From contig BRON01000002.1 in assembly GCA_024345305.1 (NCBI GenBank), positions 2,914,001-2,978,000 on the forward strand: a DNA stretch of 64,000 bases. Reading direction: 5' to 3'. Of the stretch, positions 12,101-22,449 are shown piece by piece; positions within the stretch are counted from its first letter, which is position 1, and every line of letters starts with the position of its first letter. The notes under the pieces were generated by a model that worked only from the letters and a program-made list of their open reading frames with translations, made no database searches and was not told the origin of the DNA. Position numbers and translations under genes: made by a program. Origin of the DNA: Mrakia gelida (taxonomy: Eukaryota > Basidiomycota > Tremellomycetes > Cystofilobasidiales > Mrakiaceae).

Positions 12101-12631
12101 CGTCGACTCTTTCAGCGCTCGAGAAGGAACGCTGACCTCCTGTTTTCCTTGCTGCTTCGTCTCGTTTCTTTCAGAGGGTATCAAGCTGAATGCTTCGGAC
12201 GACATCACTCTCGACCTTCTCAACAACCGAGCTGCTTCGTGCACCAAGATGGGTAAGTCATCCGTTCTCTGCTCCTCGCCTCTCGTTCACTAAGGCGCTC
12301 GACCTGACCGACCCATCTCGACGTTCGTTCTTCCTCAGATCTCTGGACCGAAGCCATCGAGGACTGCGATAAAGCTCTCCGAATCAAGTCGGGTTCCGTC
12401 AAGGCAGTGAGTAGACCTGTTTCATTGCTCTCGCTTCGAGCGAACCCGTCCTGACTCCCTCCTCCCCTTCAACGTGCGCTTCAGCTCTTCCGAAAGGCTC
12501 AGGGTCACTTCCACCTCAACCAGTTCCAGATCTCTCGAGAGTTTTGCGACTCTGCACTTCGAGCGGGTGGAGGGATGGAGAGCGAGATCAGGGCTCTCAG
12601 GAAGAAGGCGGTTGAGGCGCTGAAGAAGTAG
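9189..12631 (+). CDS. large TPR protein, C-terminal part with acidic DSD-MP-LV repeats
   Basis: If translated separately, the first ATG is 9189; homology to the TPR already begins near 8833, so this is most likely the continuation of the gene at 5484. Order of parts: the end of a TPR, an Ala/Glu/Lys-rich coiled coil (about 9330-9620), then a long Pro/Ala/Lys/Ser-rich region (9727-11800) carrying about twelve spaced acidic motifs of the form DSD-x-MP-x-LV (for example SDSDSGMPPLVPV), and finally a C-terminal TPR block (FKDQGNAQFKAGQYAEA, LLNNRAASCTKM, AIEDCDKAL, ALFRKAQG), ending at TAG 12629-12631. The terminal TPRs resemble co-chaperone TPRs of the Sti1/TTC type, but no EEVD-clamp assignment is possible by eye. 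The intron zone 10404-10601 does not join in frame by any simple GT-AG choice (see findings). Confidence 0.65.
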
Positions 12632-13124
12632 TTTGGCTGTCGTCGTCGCTTTCGTTTCTCTCTCCTTTTTCTTCTTCGTTTCATCTCTTGTTTTCCCTCT
12701 TCTCTAGCATAGCATCTCTCTCTCTTCTCTTTTCTTGCTCCCTGTACTTCTCACCTAACGATCTTCATCTTCTTCTTGCTCTCTCCGTCCTTCTGTCTCG
12801 CGAGAAGCAGCTGATCGTCGACTTCGAAACGCGCTGACCTGATCTTCCCCCCTCTTCCCCTCCAGCCACGCGAGGCTGGTCGACGCCTCCCCTCCTCGCC
12901 GTACCATCTTCCAAACCGAACGGTTTTCCCACGAGATATCTTGGGAGGAGGCGGGAGGCTTGCTGATCTCTTTGGGTTTTCTCAGCGTCTCGACCGACAG
13001 GCTCGAAGCTCAAAACCAGAGAGGGACTCGCTTCTTCTGCTCTACCATCAACCACCATTTACCTCTATCCTGCGCTACCTCTTCACTACTCAACTCCTAC
13101 CTCGACCTCTCTTCAATCAACAAC
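12632..13124. other. intergenic region, 3' flank and promoter
   Basis: Pyrimidine-rich flank after the TPR gene and upstream sequence of the small secreted-protein gene. A GATATC-containing stretch at 12930-12940 and CT-rich leader sequence before the ATG at 13125 are visible. I see no coding or RNA gene. Confidence 0.5.
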
Positions 13125-13784
13125 ATGCGATTCTCCGCCGCCCTCGTTCTCGCTGTCCTTCCAGTTCTTGCTCTCGCTGCTCCTCTTCCTGAGGTTCGTC
13201 TCTCTCTGGTTCTTAACTTCGTCTCCTACACTTCACCGACTCCTCTCCTTTTCTTTTGGACTCTCTCAGGAGATCGCCAGTCGATCTAAGAACGAAATCG
13301 TCGTCCGATCCCCCTCCGGCACTTTCGACCACTACCTCTTCTCCCACTCCGAGCCCGCTGAGCGACGACGACGAGACGAGGCCAAGACCCCCAAGAAGCA
13401 GGATCAGGATATGGGCAAGACCGTCGTCGACAAGTAAGTCCTCTTCCCCCTTATCCCTTGCCTTTCTCGTCGGTTCCTCTCGTCGTTCCCTCCTTCTCGA
13501 CGCGTCGCTGACCGCTTTCAACTTTATTCGTTTCGTTCCCATCTCATTTTCACAGGCTCGACCACAAAGCCGCTCACGAGCTCTCAGGATCCAAGGTCCC
13601 CACTCCCGTTGGGAACGCTGGCAAGACCTTGGCTGATGGAACGGCTCACTACGCGGACGAGAAGCTCTCCGACGAGGATCAGGGACAGAGGAGGAGGTCG
13701 ACGAGCGCCCTCACGGTTTCGATGTACGGAGGGCATGACGATGGAGCGCTTCAGAGGAAGGCTGTTTATCTTGCTAGGGTCTAG
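13125..13784 (+). CDS. small secreted protein, possible dibasic processing site
   Basis: Three exons: 13125-13193, 13270-13433 and 13556-13784; both introns have GT-AG ends and the second a clear CTGAC branch. The N-terminus MRFSAALVLAVLPVLALAAPLPE is a textbook signal peptide, with a likely signal-peptidase cut after ALA or LAAP. The mature part is about 130 residues, charged, with a tetra-arginine run (AERRRRDEA) that could be cut by a kexin-type protease, and no cysteines that I can see. No family recognised. It could be a cell-wall or secreted peptide precursor; the sequence alone does not say which. Confidence 0.75.
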
Positions 13785-14116
13785 GTTGATGGGTGATTGT
13801 TGAGGAGGGGAGGGTAGGGAGGAGGGGTTGGTGCGCTCGACGTTCAGCTCGATTTTGGGTTTCGTTTTCGTTTCGTTTTCGTTTCGCTTGTTCTTTTTCA
13901 TTCGTTTGGGCTCTCGGCGGCGGTGTACATAGACTCATTGATGATGCTTCTCTCGGAAACTCAGCCATTTGAACTCAGCGAAAGAGTAAAGGAAGGGGAA
14001 GTCGGACGAACGAAGAGGAAAGTCGAGTCGCGTCGCGTCTTCTTGTTCTCTTCAAGTTCTTGGAAGCACTTTCGTCGACGACACGAAAGAGAAAAAGGGA
14101 GATCCTTCATGTCCTA
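13785..14116. other. intergenic region between convergent genes
   Basis: 3' flanks of the secreted-protein gene (+) and the truncated F-box-type gene (-). It contains a TTTTCG/TTTCG near-repeat at about 13858-13890. I see nothing else in it. Confidence 0.5.
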
Positions 14117-14998
14117 CTAATCCAACCCTGCAAACGATCTCTCCATCCCATCCTCCCCGACCGACACGAACAACGGGAGCAGCCTTCTCTCCAACAACGT
14201 CAATCCCCTCTTGACCCTCCTTCGAACCTCGACCCTGAACTTCTGCTCCATCTCGCTCGCAAACTTCCCCAAAATCTTGAGCTCGATCCTCTCCACCTCC
14301 TGCAGGAATCTTCCGTCCTTCTCCGAGGGTGGGTCGAGGAACAACGCAACGACGGTGCCGACGTTTGCACCCGATGAGGTGGGGCGCAATTCGACGACGA
14401 GCACCTTGAACGAAAGATCCGCGAAGGAGAGCCTTGGGGAGCGAGAGGGGGAGAAAGAGTCGTACCAGATGGATTCGTACCAGATGCAGCCACGAAAGAC
14501 GATCCTCTCGAGCGTCCTCGAAGGCTCAGGCTGGATTCCGAGCAGGTCTTCCATGTGTTGCTCCCCCCCTCCGATCCATCCGACAGGTAAAGAGCGTCCC
14601 AGTTTCGCACCCCGTGGACGGTAGAAGAGGATGAGATTGGTTACGTGGAGATGCGAGAAGAAAAGCTTGAGAGGAGCGCATCGATGATCTTGGAGATGAG
14701 TGAGGTCGAAGAAGAGGGTTGAGCAACGAGGGAGGTCGAGGCGGGCGAGTTGGTAGTCTGCATCGAGAAGGAAGGAAGGAAGAGTCAGCTCGTCCAAGAG
14801 TGGAGGGCGCATGTATAGAACCGGGCTCAACTCACATTCCCATCGACCGAGCTGGTCCTGTTCTGCTGCCCCGAGCCTGATCTCTCGAACGAACGACCCA
14901 ACCTCGACTCCTCTCCGCGACTTCGTCCCCTTCTCAAACAGTCCCCCGCAGCCAAACAACCTCTCCCAGTGAACGATGACTGTTGACTTCCTCATCAT
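14117..14998 (-). CDS. family B F-box-type protein, 5'-truncated paralog
   Basis: Homologous along most of its length to the complete gene at 22450-23505. Shared signposts are VREIRLG / VRELRLG, CSTL(F/L)F, FRGCIW, KVLVVE, and the C-terminal RVKRGL / RVTRGL with E-RRLLPLFVSV. It keeps the same intron position: a phase-1 donor after the codons for RWE, with the acceptor before YQLARLDLP. Upstream of MMRKS the homology continues for about 18 codons (LLHDLGLPYLYRVVDLTG, to about 15050) but then meets an in-frame TGA, and the N-terminal F-box segment of the intact paralog is absent. The protein therefore either starts at 14998 without an F-box or the copy is a pseudogene. It is head-to-head with the family A gene at 15103. 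Confidence 0.55.
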   Translation of the reverse strand: MMRKSTVIVHWERLFGCGGLFEKGTKSRRGVEVGSFVREIRLGAAEQDQLGRWECELSPVLYMRPPLLDELTLPSFLLDADYQLARLDLPRCSTLFFDLTHLQDHRCAPLKLFFSHLHVTNLILFYRPRGAKLGRSLPVGWIGGGEQHMEDLLGIQPEPSRTLERIVFRGCIWYESIWYDSFSPSRSPRLSFADLSFKVLVVELRPTSSGANVGTVVALFLDPPSEKDGRFLQEVERIELKILGKFASEMEQKFRVEVRRRVKRGLTLLERRLLPLFVSVGEDGMERSFAGLD

Positions 14999-15102
14999 TC
15001 CGGTAAGATCGACGACCCGATAGAGGTAAGGGAGTCCGAGGTCGTGGAGGAGGGTTTCAGAGCCACTTCAAACTTCTTCTCGGGCCCTCTCCAGATCCAA
15101 CT

Positions 15103-16322
15103 ATGTCCACCAACGTGAGTCCGACCCCTTTTCCTTTCAATGTGCCGTCGTACGAACAGGTTCTGTCGAGCTCATCTTTCTCCCTTCCTCCTCCCTCCCA
15201 TCCCTTCCAGATCTCCTCTCGGATCCTCCGCTCCTCCCACTCCAAACGACTTCAAGCCATCCCTTGGGAGACGCTCCTTCACATCTTCTCCTACTGCGAC
15301 CAACCTACCCTCTTCGCGGTCTCCCTCGTCTCGTTTGCGTGCTGGGAACTCGCGGGACCGATCCTCTATCAGGACGTCGAGATCGTCGATTTGGATGGAC
15401 TCGCCTCCCTCTTCTTCATCGTAAGCTTTTCACCATCCGTGCCTTAAGACTGGGTGTTAGCTCTCTCGGAAGGACTCAGGTGTTGGAGACGTAGAGAGCT
15501 GTCTGACGTTCTGCTCCTCTCCTTCATCAGGAGAACGCTCCGTCTTCCCTTCGACTTCGAGAGGCTGTCTCGCACCTCTCCCGCATCAAGACTCTCTCCT
15601 TAGAGATCCAGGATCTGGGTCAGACTAAAGGACCCCTCTTCTCTATCCCTGAGGAGGACGATGGGGACCGAGAGCAGGACTTCTTCGACGGAATCATCTA
15701 CGACGACATCATCCTCCTCCCTCCTCATCGCCTCCTTCGCCTCTCTCCTCAACTCTCCCTCTCCAGCCTCACCCTCCCAGACTGGCTTCACCTCGGATTT
15801 GTCAACCTCAACAACGTCCTACCCCTCCAAATCTTCCCCTACCTCAACCCTCGAACCCTCACTCTCAATCGGTCCCGCCGAGATGCTTATTGGTTCGGAA
15901 CGATCGTCACCTTCTCTCCAGACTTCCTCGAACGCTGGTCGGATCTCGAACGCATCACGATGTCGGATACATCCATCACCTGTTCGTACGGACCCGACGG
16001 GTATCGAGAGGGTGGACTCCCTTTCATCTGGGCCAGTACCCATTCCGTCGACGAGGACGCGAAACGGTCGCTCGAGCTTTGTTTCGACATCGCTGGTGGC
16101 AAGTCAGGAAGCCTGGAGGCGGCTCTCACAGATCACCCTGGGCAGGGGATCTACACGCTGAACATGATGCTGAGGAACGCGGGAGTTTTGGAGGAGCTGG
16201 TGGCGCTGGTGGATCTGAGAGTGGTGGTGAGGGTGAGGGAGGAGGACGAGAAGATCGCGAAGAGGGAGATCAGGGAGCTGAGAGAGTGGATGAAGGCGTT
16301 GGTAGTCTTGGAGACGGTCTGA
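15103..16322 (+). CDS. family A F-box protein
   Basis: Exons 15103-15114, 15211-15420 and 15531-16322. The four-codon first exon (MSTN) followed by GTGAG is copied exactly in position by the paralog at 22252 (MSTL then GTGAG), which supports it. Right after it lies an F-box-like motif: LQAIPWETLLHIFSYCDQ with LVSFACWELAGPILY, the usual Skp1-binding helix pattern. The rest (about 300 residues) has Leu-rich spacing but no repeat I can define, and ends in a charged helix with VDLRVVVRV. F-box proteins normally act as substrate receptors of SCF ubiquitin ligases; no substrate can be inferred. Its mirror-image paralog lies at 21021-22252. Confidence 0.72.
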
Positions 16323-17078
16323 AGGGGTATCTCGCATCCGGTCTGGCCGTTCTCGTACAGGTTTCCGCTCTTTCGCTATGCATCCCTCTTTCGAACAAGA
16401 AACGACGCGTCGTTTCGCTTTCGTCTCGCTCCGCCTAGGCCCCAGATCAGGAACGAGTCTCGCAGCATTGCTCACCCGCTTCAGCTTGATCTTCGTTTTC
16501 TACGAGGTAGAGTCGGAGCGAAGGAGAGCCTAGATCGAAACATCTCAAGAGGCTGCGTCGAGACGAGATCACTCGAGCGAGGAGGGAGGAGCAGAGCTGA
16601 TCAAAGCGAGAGAAAAAGCTGAAAGAGTCAGCTGAGATGTTCTAGACGGGGCATTTTATAGTCTAGTGAACGAGAAAGTCTCCGGGCTGCAGAAAATCTT
16701 GCCTTTCAACGATGCCTCGGTCGCAAACTCGCGATTTCGTCGAGCTCACCCTCTCGAGCTCAAACGGCTTCCTTCCCTCCATCGTCTTCCTCTTCGTTCT
16801 TCTCACACGTTCCCTCGGCTTCGAAATCAAACTCCCGTCACTCCCATCAAAGAGTATGTATCATCCTCTTCTCGTTCTCACTCGCCGAGCGCTCAGGATG
16901 CCTCTCCGCTGTCGAGCTCTCCCTTCCTCCCTTCCCCTCCTTCCCTCCCTCTTCTCCCTTCCTCCATCTTTCGACCTCCTCTTTCACTTCTTTTCGAGCT
17001 GACTATCCTTCTGTCCTCTTCCTTCCTGATCTACAGCCCTTCGACGACGCCGTTTCCTCGTTCCTCCTCCCTCTCAGG
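16323..17078. other. intergenic region, F-box 3' flank and PFS2 leader
   Basis: About 750 bp without a supported gene. A GACGCGTCG palindrome is at about 16406. A candidate 5' UTR intron of PFS2 starts at a GTATGT near 16857 and ends at CTACAG near 17036, with GAGCTGAC as branch region. An ATG at 16712 opens a short frame that I do not believe is used. Confidence 0.45.
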
Positions 17079-20000
17079 ATGATGGGACCTCCTTCCTCTT
17101 CAGCCTCGACGTCCACCCTCCTCCTCGACCGGAAACCTATCCCTCCAGCTCTCTGGGAACCTACAAAAACACACGATCCAGCCAAACCTCCTCCTCAGGA
17201 TGATCGTGCTCAGTCAGCTCACGCTGCCGAGACAGCTTTCAGAGCTGCGAACCAGGACTCGTTCTACCATCGTCCGTACGACTCCTCAGGAGGTCCCAAG
17301 AAGCTCAGAGCTAGGAGAACGATAGACTACTTTGGAGAAGTTGGAAAATGGAACCTGGTACGCTCATACTCATCTTCATGCCGTAGACTGCTTGGTTTTG
17401 GAGGTCGTAGAGGCAGGAAGAAGGATCTCGTCGACGCAAAGGCGAGCTCGAGCTGGAGCTGACCTCCTCGCCTCTTTGCTCCCTTTTCTTTCCTTCCCTT
17501 TTCTAGATGAGGAAGACTCGACCTCACCGCCAGTATCTGCCACATCCTCGGCCAGATCCAGAGTTCGTTATCGATGTACGTTGGCTTCGTTCAGAGAGGC
17601 AGCTCGCTTCTCCCTCTCCTTCCTTGAGCTCGAGCTCGCAAGCTCACATCTTCCTTCCTTCTCTCTTCTTTTCTCCTCTTCTCAGCTGCTACCTCCCATG
17701 GCCTACGCGTCGGACTCGTCAACGTCGATATGTGAGAAGTTCGTTCACTCGAGTGTGAACAAGATCAGAAGTCCTGTCAACGTTGTAAAGGTTCGTCGAC
17801 GCTCCTCCTTCGACGTCCCTTCCTTCCAAGTCGCGACCTCCTGCTGACCGTTAATGTCCCTTTCTCTCCTTACAGTGGACACCTGAGGGACGGAGGGTAC
17901 TCACTGGATCTCAGAGTGGAGAGTTTACGCTTTGGAACGGACTGGCGTTCAATTTCGAGACGATTCTTCAGGTTCGGTCGAGCTCACTTCGTCTCCTTCC
18001 CCTCGCGTCCCCTTCTCTCCCTTCTCAGAGAGCCTCACAAACTCATCTTCCTCTCTTTTTGACTCCTCTCAGGCTCACGACACTCCCATCCGATCCATCG
18101 CCTGGGCTCGCTCGTCTCGCTACCTTCTCTCGTCGGACGATTCGGGTCAGATCAAGTACTTCCAGTCGAACATGAACAACCTCGCCGTCCTCCCTGGTCA
18201 CGCCGGTCACTCGTGTAGAGGTCTTTCGTTCGGAAGCGGAGACAGTCGATTCGTCAGTGCTGGAGACGATGGGTTCATCAGGATTTGGGGGTTCGAGGAG
18301 AGGAGGGAGGAGAGAGGTTGGAGAGGTACGTTCATGGACATTTCTTGTCCTCGTCTTCTTACGACGAGAACTGACTCTTTCGGTTTGTGATCATCCAGGT
18401 CATGGTCAGGACGTCCGATGTGTCGACTGGCATCCTACGAAGGGTCTCATCGTCTCTGGTTCGACGGACGACAAGGTCTCGTTCTGGGATCCTCGATCTG
18501 GTCAGGCTCTCGCGTCGTCAGTTCTACTTCTCTTGTACCTTCGGCCCCACTCGGGAAACTCGATACTGACGCCACTCGATCACTCAATTACCTCTTCTTT
18601 TCCAGTTACCTGCACAAGAACTCGGTCCTCGCCTGTCAATGGAACCCGAACGGTCACCTCGTCGCGACCGGTTCTCGAGATCAGAGTGTTCGAGTCTTCG
18701 ATATCCGAACCTTCAAGGAGCTCGAGACTTTCAAGGGACACAAGAAGGATGTTACCTGTGAGTCTTATACCTCGTCTTCTTCCTTCACTCCTCCGGAAAC
18801 GCGTCGAGTCGAGCGACACGAAACGAGAACGCGAGCTCACCTTCGTTTCTCTTCTCCTTCGCTTCCCTCTTCAGCTCTCGCCTGGCACCCCGTCCACCAC
18901 GACATCCTCTCCTCCGGAGACTTCGGAGGAACCCTCATTCACTGGCAGATGGACTCTCCCAACCCTCGAGCCGTCATCGACAACGCTCACGACCAACAGG
19001 TCTCCTCGATGGACTGGCATCCCCTCGGCCACGTCCTCGCGACTGGATCGACCGACTTCACAACTCGATTCTGGGCTAGGAACCGTCCCGCCGACGAGGA
19101 TCAGAGTAGTGGTGGAGCTGCTGGATACGGGGGTGGCGGTGGGATGGGAGGTGGAACCTACTCGAGGATTCTCGAACGGCAGGAGCAGAAGGCTCAGAGA
19201 GTTCCAGAGGTCAAACCGACGGCGTTCGATTCGAGTGAGTTCTCTTCTTTTACTCACTTCCTTCTCCTTCTGCTCGAGCGATCCTCGTCCCTCTCGATCT
19301 TTGTCGTCTCGTCTCGTCTTGTCACGTTTCGCGTTCGTACATTGTCGAAACTGACGCGTCTCCTCTCTCCTCCCTTCCTTCCTTCCTTTCTCGCAGACGA
19401 AACCTGGACCCTCCCAGGTCTCTCTTCCAACAACTTCCAAAACAACGGTCCTACTCCCTACCAAGCCAACAACCCTCTCCCAGGCTTCAACCCGAACAAC
19501 CCGAGCTCGAACAACAACAACGGAAACTTCCCTCCTCCTGGCTTCCAACGACCTCCCCCCCCTCCTGGCTTCAACTCAGGACCTCCGAACGGCGGTGGAG
19601 GAGGACCTTCGGGTCCTGGAAGCTACACTCGAGGAGACGCAGGAGGAGGTGGTGGGCCTTCGTCGGGAGCTTGGGGAGGAGGAGGAACGGGAGGACCTCC
19701 TCAGCAGCAGCAGCACTGGGGATCCGGAGGAGGAGGAGGAGGAGGAGGAGATCGAGCTGGACCTCCTTCGGGTGGTGCTTGGGGAGGAGGAGGGGGTGGG
19801 CAGCAAAACGGAGGTCAGCAGCAGCAGCAGCAGTCATGGTCGAGCGGAGCTGGTCAGAACTTCAACGGCGGAGGAGGACCTGGAGGAGGGCAGGAAGGAG
19901 GAGGCGGCTACGGAGGAGGACCTAGGAAGGGAGGACCGTTACCGAGTCAGGAGGAGATGCTTCGTAGTGGGTCTGGAGGCGGTGGAGGTAGTGGGTTCGG

Positions 20001-20109
20001 AGGGGACGAGGGAGGAGGAGGAGGAGGGAGGGGAGGTTGGGGAGGATCGAGAGGCGGTGGGAATCAGAGAGGTGGGAGAGGTGGTGGGAACGGTGGGGGG
20101 AGATATTGA
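17079..20109 (+). CDS. PFS2: polyadenylation factor subunit 2, WD40 protein (PFS2 / WDR33)
   Basis: WD40 subunit of the cleavage and polyadenylation factor that helps recognise the mRNA poly(A) signal in the nucleus. The start at 17079 (MMGPPSS) precedes the conserved N-terminus with [14 protein letters not shown], then RPDPEFVID and [20 protein letters not shown], which are diagnostic. Six or seven WD repeats follow (for example [65 protein letters not shown]). The last exon encodes a long Gly/Pro/Gln/Asn-rich tail (about 19400-20109) ending in RGG-type repeats, as in WDR33 tails. There are about ten introns, all small. It sits between the two mirror-image F-box pairs. Confidence 0.93.
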
Positions 20110-20318
20110 TGAGACGTATCGGATGTTATCTAGTTCGAACGTTTGAAAGAGAAAGATAAAGAAGAACCGAAGCGAGAGAACGAAAAGAATCTCGTGCGAC
20201 CTGGACGCGACCCGCGCTCTTGATTCCTGCACTTTCTTCGCTTCGTCGCTTCCTACCTTCAACATCCCTCTCTTCTTCATCTCATTCTGACCCGACTCGT
20301 CTGATGCACGAACCAACA

Positions 20319-20757
20319 ACCTCGAGGCTTCCGGTCACAGTGAGTCTTCCTTTCCTTTTCTTCGAGTCGAGTCGAGGTCGCGTCGTCGACTTCTCAAACC
20401 GAAACTGACCAACCTTCCTCTCTTTTTCTTTTTCTTTCCAGACTCGAGGGACAAGGAACTGGAGAAAGAATCGATAAGAAGGCTGACGAGGAGGAGGAGA
20501 AGTTCGACGCTATGGGAAAGTGAGTACTTTGGTTTCTTTGGTCGAGGGGGGGGAAGGAGGCAGGCGACGCGCGTCGAAGTCGTCGACCACTTCCCTTTTC
20601 TCCCTCTCTTTCTTTCAATCTTCGAACGAGCCTGACCTCCTCCTCCCTCTCTTCTTCAGCCCTATCGCCAAGATCACCAAGGCCGTCAAGAAGTCTGCTG
20701 CCGACCTCAGGAAGGCTAAGAAGGATCGAATGACCAGGAAGAAGAGAGGGGAGGAGG
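20319..20757 (+). pseudogene. inverted partial copy of the eEF3 3' end
   Basis: Near-identical, in opposite orientation, to 24084-24518 of the eEF3 gene. It covers the last codons of eEF3 exon 9, intron 9, exon 10, intron 10 and most of exon 11, stopping six codons before the eEF3 stop. Introns are copied too, so this is a DNA-level duplication, not a retrocopy. Intron 10 and the neighbouring exon sequence look identical; intron 9 has small T/C-tract indels. A 4-bp deletion at the start of exon 10 (CAGACTCGAG against CAGACTGGGTCGAG) breaks the frame, and ATGGCCAGG has become ATGACCAGG. No promoter or start is present, so it is a dead fragment. Confidence 0.88.
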
Positions 20758-21020
20758 CGTCGTCGCTGCGGCTTCGTTCGACTCTCGTTTTCCTTCTCGG
20801 TCAGGCTGAATTTACGGCCGTCTATCAGCTAGTGTGTCCTTGCGACGAGCCATTGAGAGTACGAATCTGCGGATCTGAGCGATGTTGAGATAAAGTGGAG
20901 AGGAATCGAAAAGACGCGACGCGTCGAGCTCGTTCGTTCGTTGCGACTCTCGATCTCCATCAAGCTCGTCTCGAATAAAGCCAAATCAAATTTATGGCGA
21001 TCTCAGGCTATCCGCTCCCT

Positions 21021-22252
21021 TCAAACCGACTCCACCACCACCAAAGGTTTCATCCACTCCACCAAATCCCTCTCCAACTCGTTCGTCGCCCTCTCCTCGT
21101 CCTCCCTCTTTACCCTCACCACGACCCTCAAGTCGACCAGCTCCACGACCTTCTTCAACACTCCTCCACTATTCAGAATATGAACCATCCTAGGACGTCT
21201 AGCTTGACTTCGTTCGTCCCATCCAGCGACCACATTGAACGGGTACGACGACGACGCGAAATCGAACACCAACTCAAACGGCTTCTTCTCCTCCTTGCTC
21301 GAGTACGTGGCCGCCCAGACCCACACCAGCGTAGTATGCCCGTACATGCCCTCCCCGTCTTGCCACCAAAAGCTGGGACTGAATTGGTTCATGACCACTC
21401 GTTCGAACGTCGGCCACTCGCACACGAAGAGAGGGTCGATAACTTCCAAGACGGAGGCCCATTCGGTTCGATAAGGGTGATGCGTAGTCGCGACTCCCAA
21501 GGTGAGGGTGCGAACGTGAAGGAGACCGAATATCTGAGTGGGGAGGAAGGTTTGAAGACCGTACGTGGGTACGAAGAAGTCTGGAAGAAGGAGGTGGTCG
21601 ATGGGAAGGGTGTCGGAGAGGAGGTTGAGTCGACGAGGAATGAGGAAGGTGGATGCGTTGGGATCGTAGGACGGGTCGTCGTTGTAGTCTGGTTGTCGGA
21701 TATCGAAGTAGGGTGCATGGTTCTGATGAAGCGATTGGATGTCCAGGATGAGGGTTCGGATTCGAGAGAGGAGGGAGGTGGAGGAGCGAAGCCTACGGGA
21801 GGGAGGGATGTCCTCCTGTGGCAGTCAAGGCGAGCGCAACAAGAGGAAGGTGAGTTCTCTCTCTTATACCAGGCGAAGCCCAGGCTTTCTCTCCACAAGC
21901 AGATAAGAGAGAGAGAGGACTCACCAAGAAGAGCAAGGAAGCCAGCCCGTCCAACGACTCGACCTCGACCGTCTCGTACAGGATCGGTCCTGCGAGCTCC
22001 CATGACCCGAAGCTGACCAGGGAGAGAGAAACAAGGGTTTTTTGATCGCAGAACGAGTAGATGTACTCGGCTGTTTCCCATGGGAGGGAGGGAAGAGCTT
22101 GGAGAGTGGGAGGGGAGAGGATCTAGGTCAAGAAGGAAGGAGGGAGGGAGAAGGAAGGAGATGCGGCGCCGTGAGCTCGAAGCGACAAGGAGGGACAAAA
22201 GCGAGGCTTGGGAGAAGAAAAAAGCGTCGTCTCTGCTCACGAGAGTAGACAT
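21021..22252 (-). CDS. family A F-box protein, inverted paralog
   Basis: Starts at the ATG 22250-22252 with a four-codon exon (MSTL) and GTGAGC donor; the next exon opens after CCTAG with ILSPPTLQALPS, then the F-box-like PWETAEYIYSFCDQKTLVS and SFGSWELAGPILY. A second intron follows LASLLFL, exactly as in the paralog at 15103, and the last exon begins EDIPPSRRLRSS. The C-terminus has VDLRVVVRVKREDEE and ends at TGA 21021-21023. I judge identity to the 15103 gene to be moderate (roughly 50-60 percent in the C-terminus), so the duplication is not recent. It is divergent from the complete family B gene at 22450 with about 200 bp between starts. Confidence 0.72.
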
Positions 22253-22449
22253 GAGAGACTCTGAAGAGGGTTCGCTAGAGTTTTGAAAACGATTCGAGAA
22301 AAGGAAGAGGAGGAGAAGGAGATCGTTCGCGGGCAAGAAGGTGAGCTCGACGAAATCGCGAGTTTGAGCTCGACGTCCATCTTCTCCTTCTCTCTCCCCT
22401 CCCTTTCTCTCTCCTTTCCTTCTCCTCTTCCGTCCTGCTCCAAGCTCGC

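Noticed and set aside
16712..17002. ATG 16712 as the true PFS2 start
   Set aside because: The frame does not connect well to the conserved N-terminus, and the MMGPPSS start at 17079 precedes the conserved region directly.
20520..20888. Functional short gene containing the eEF3-like Lys-rich tail
   Set aside because: Its start is in an intron of the copied eEF3 fragment, and the exon frame is broken by a 4-bp deletion.
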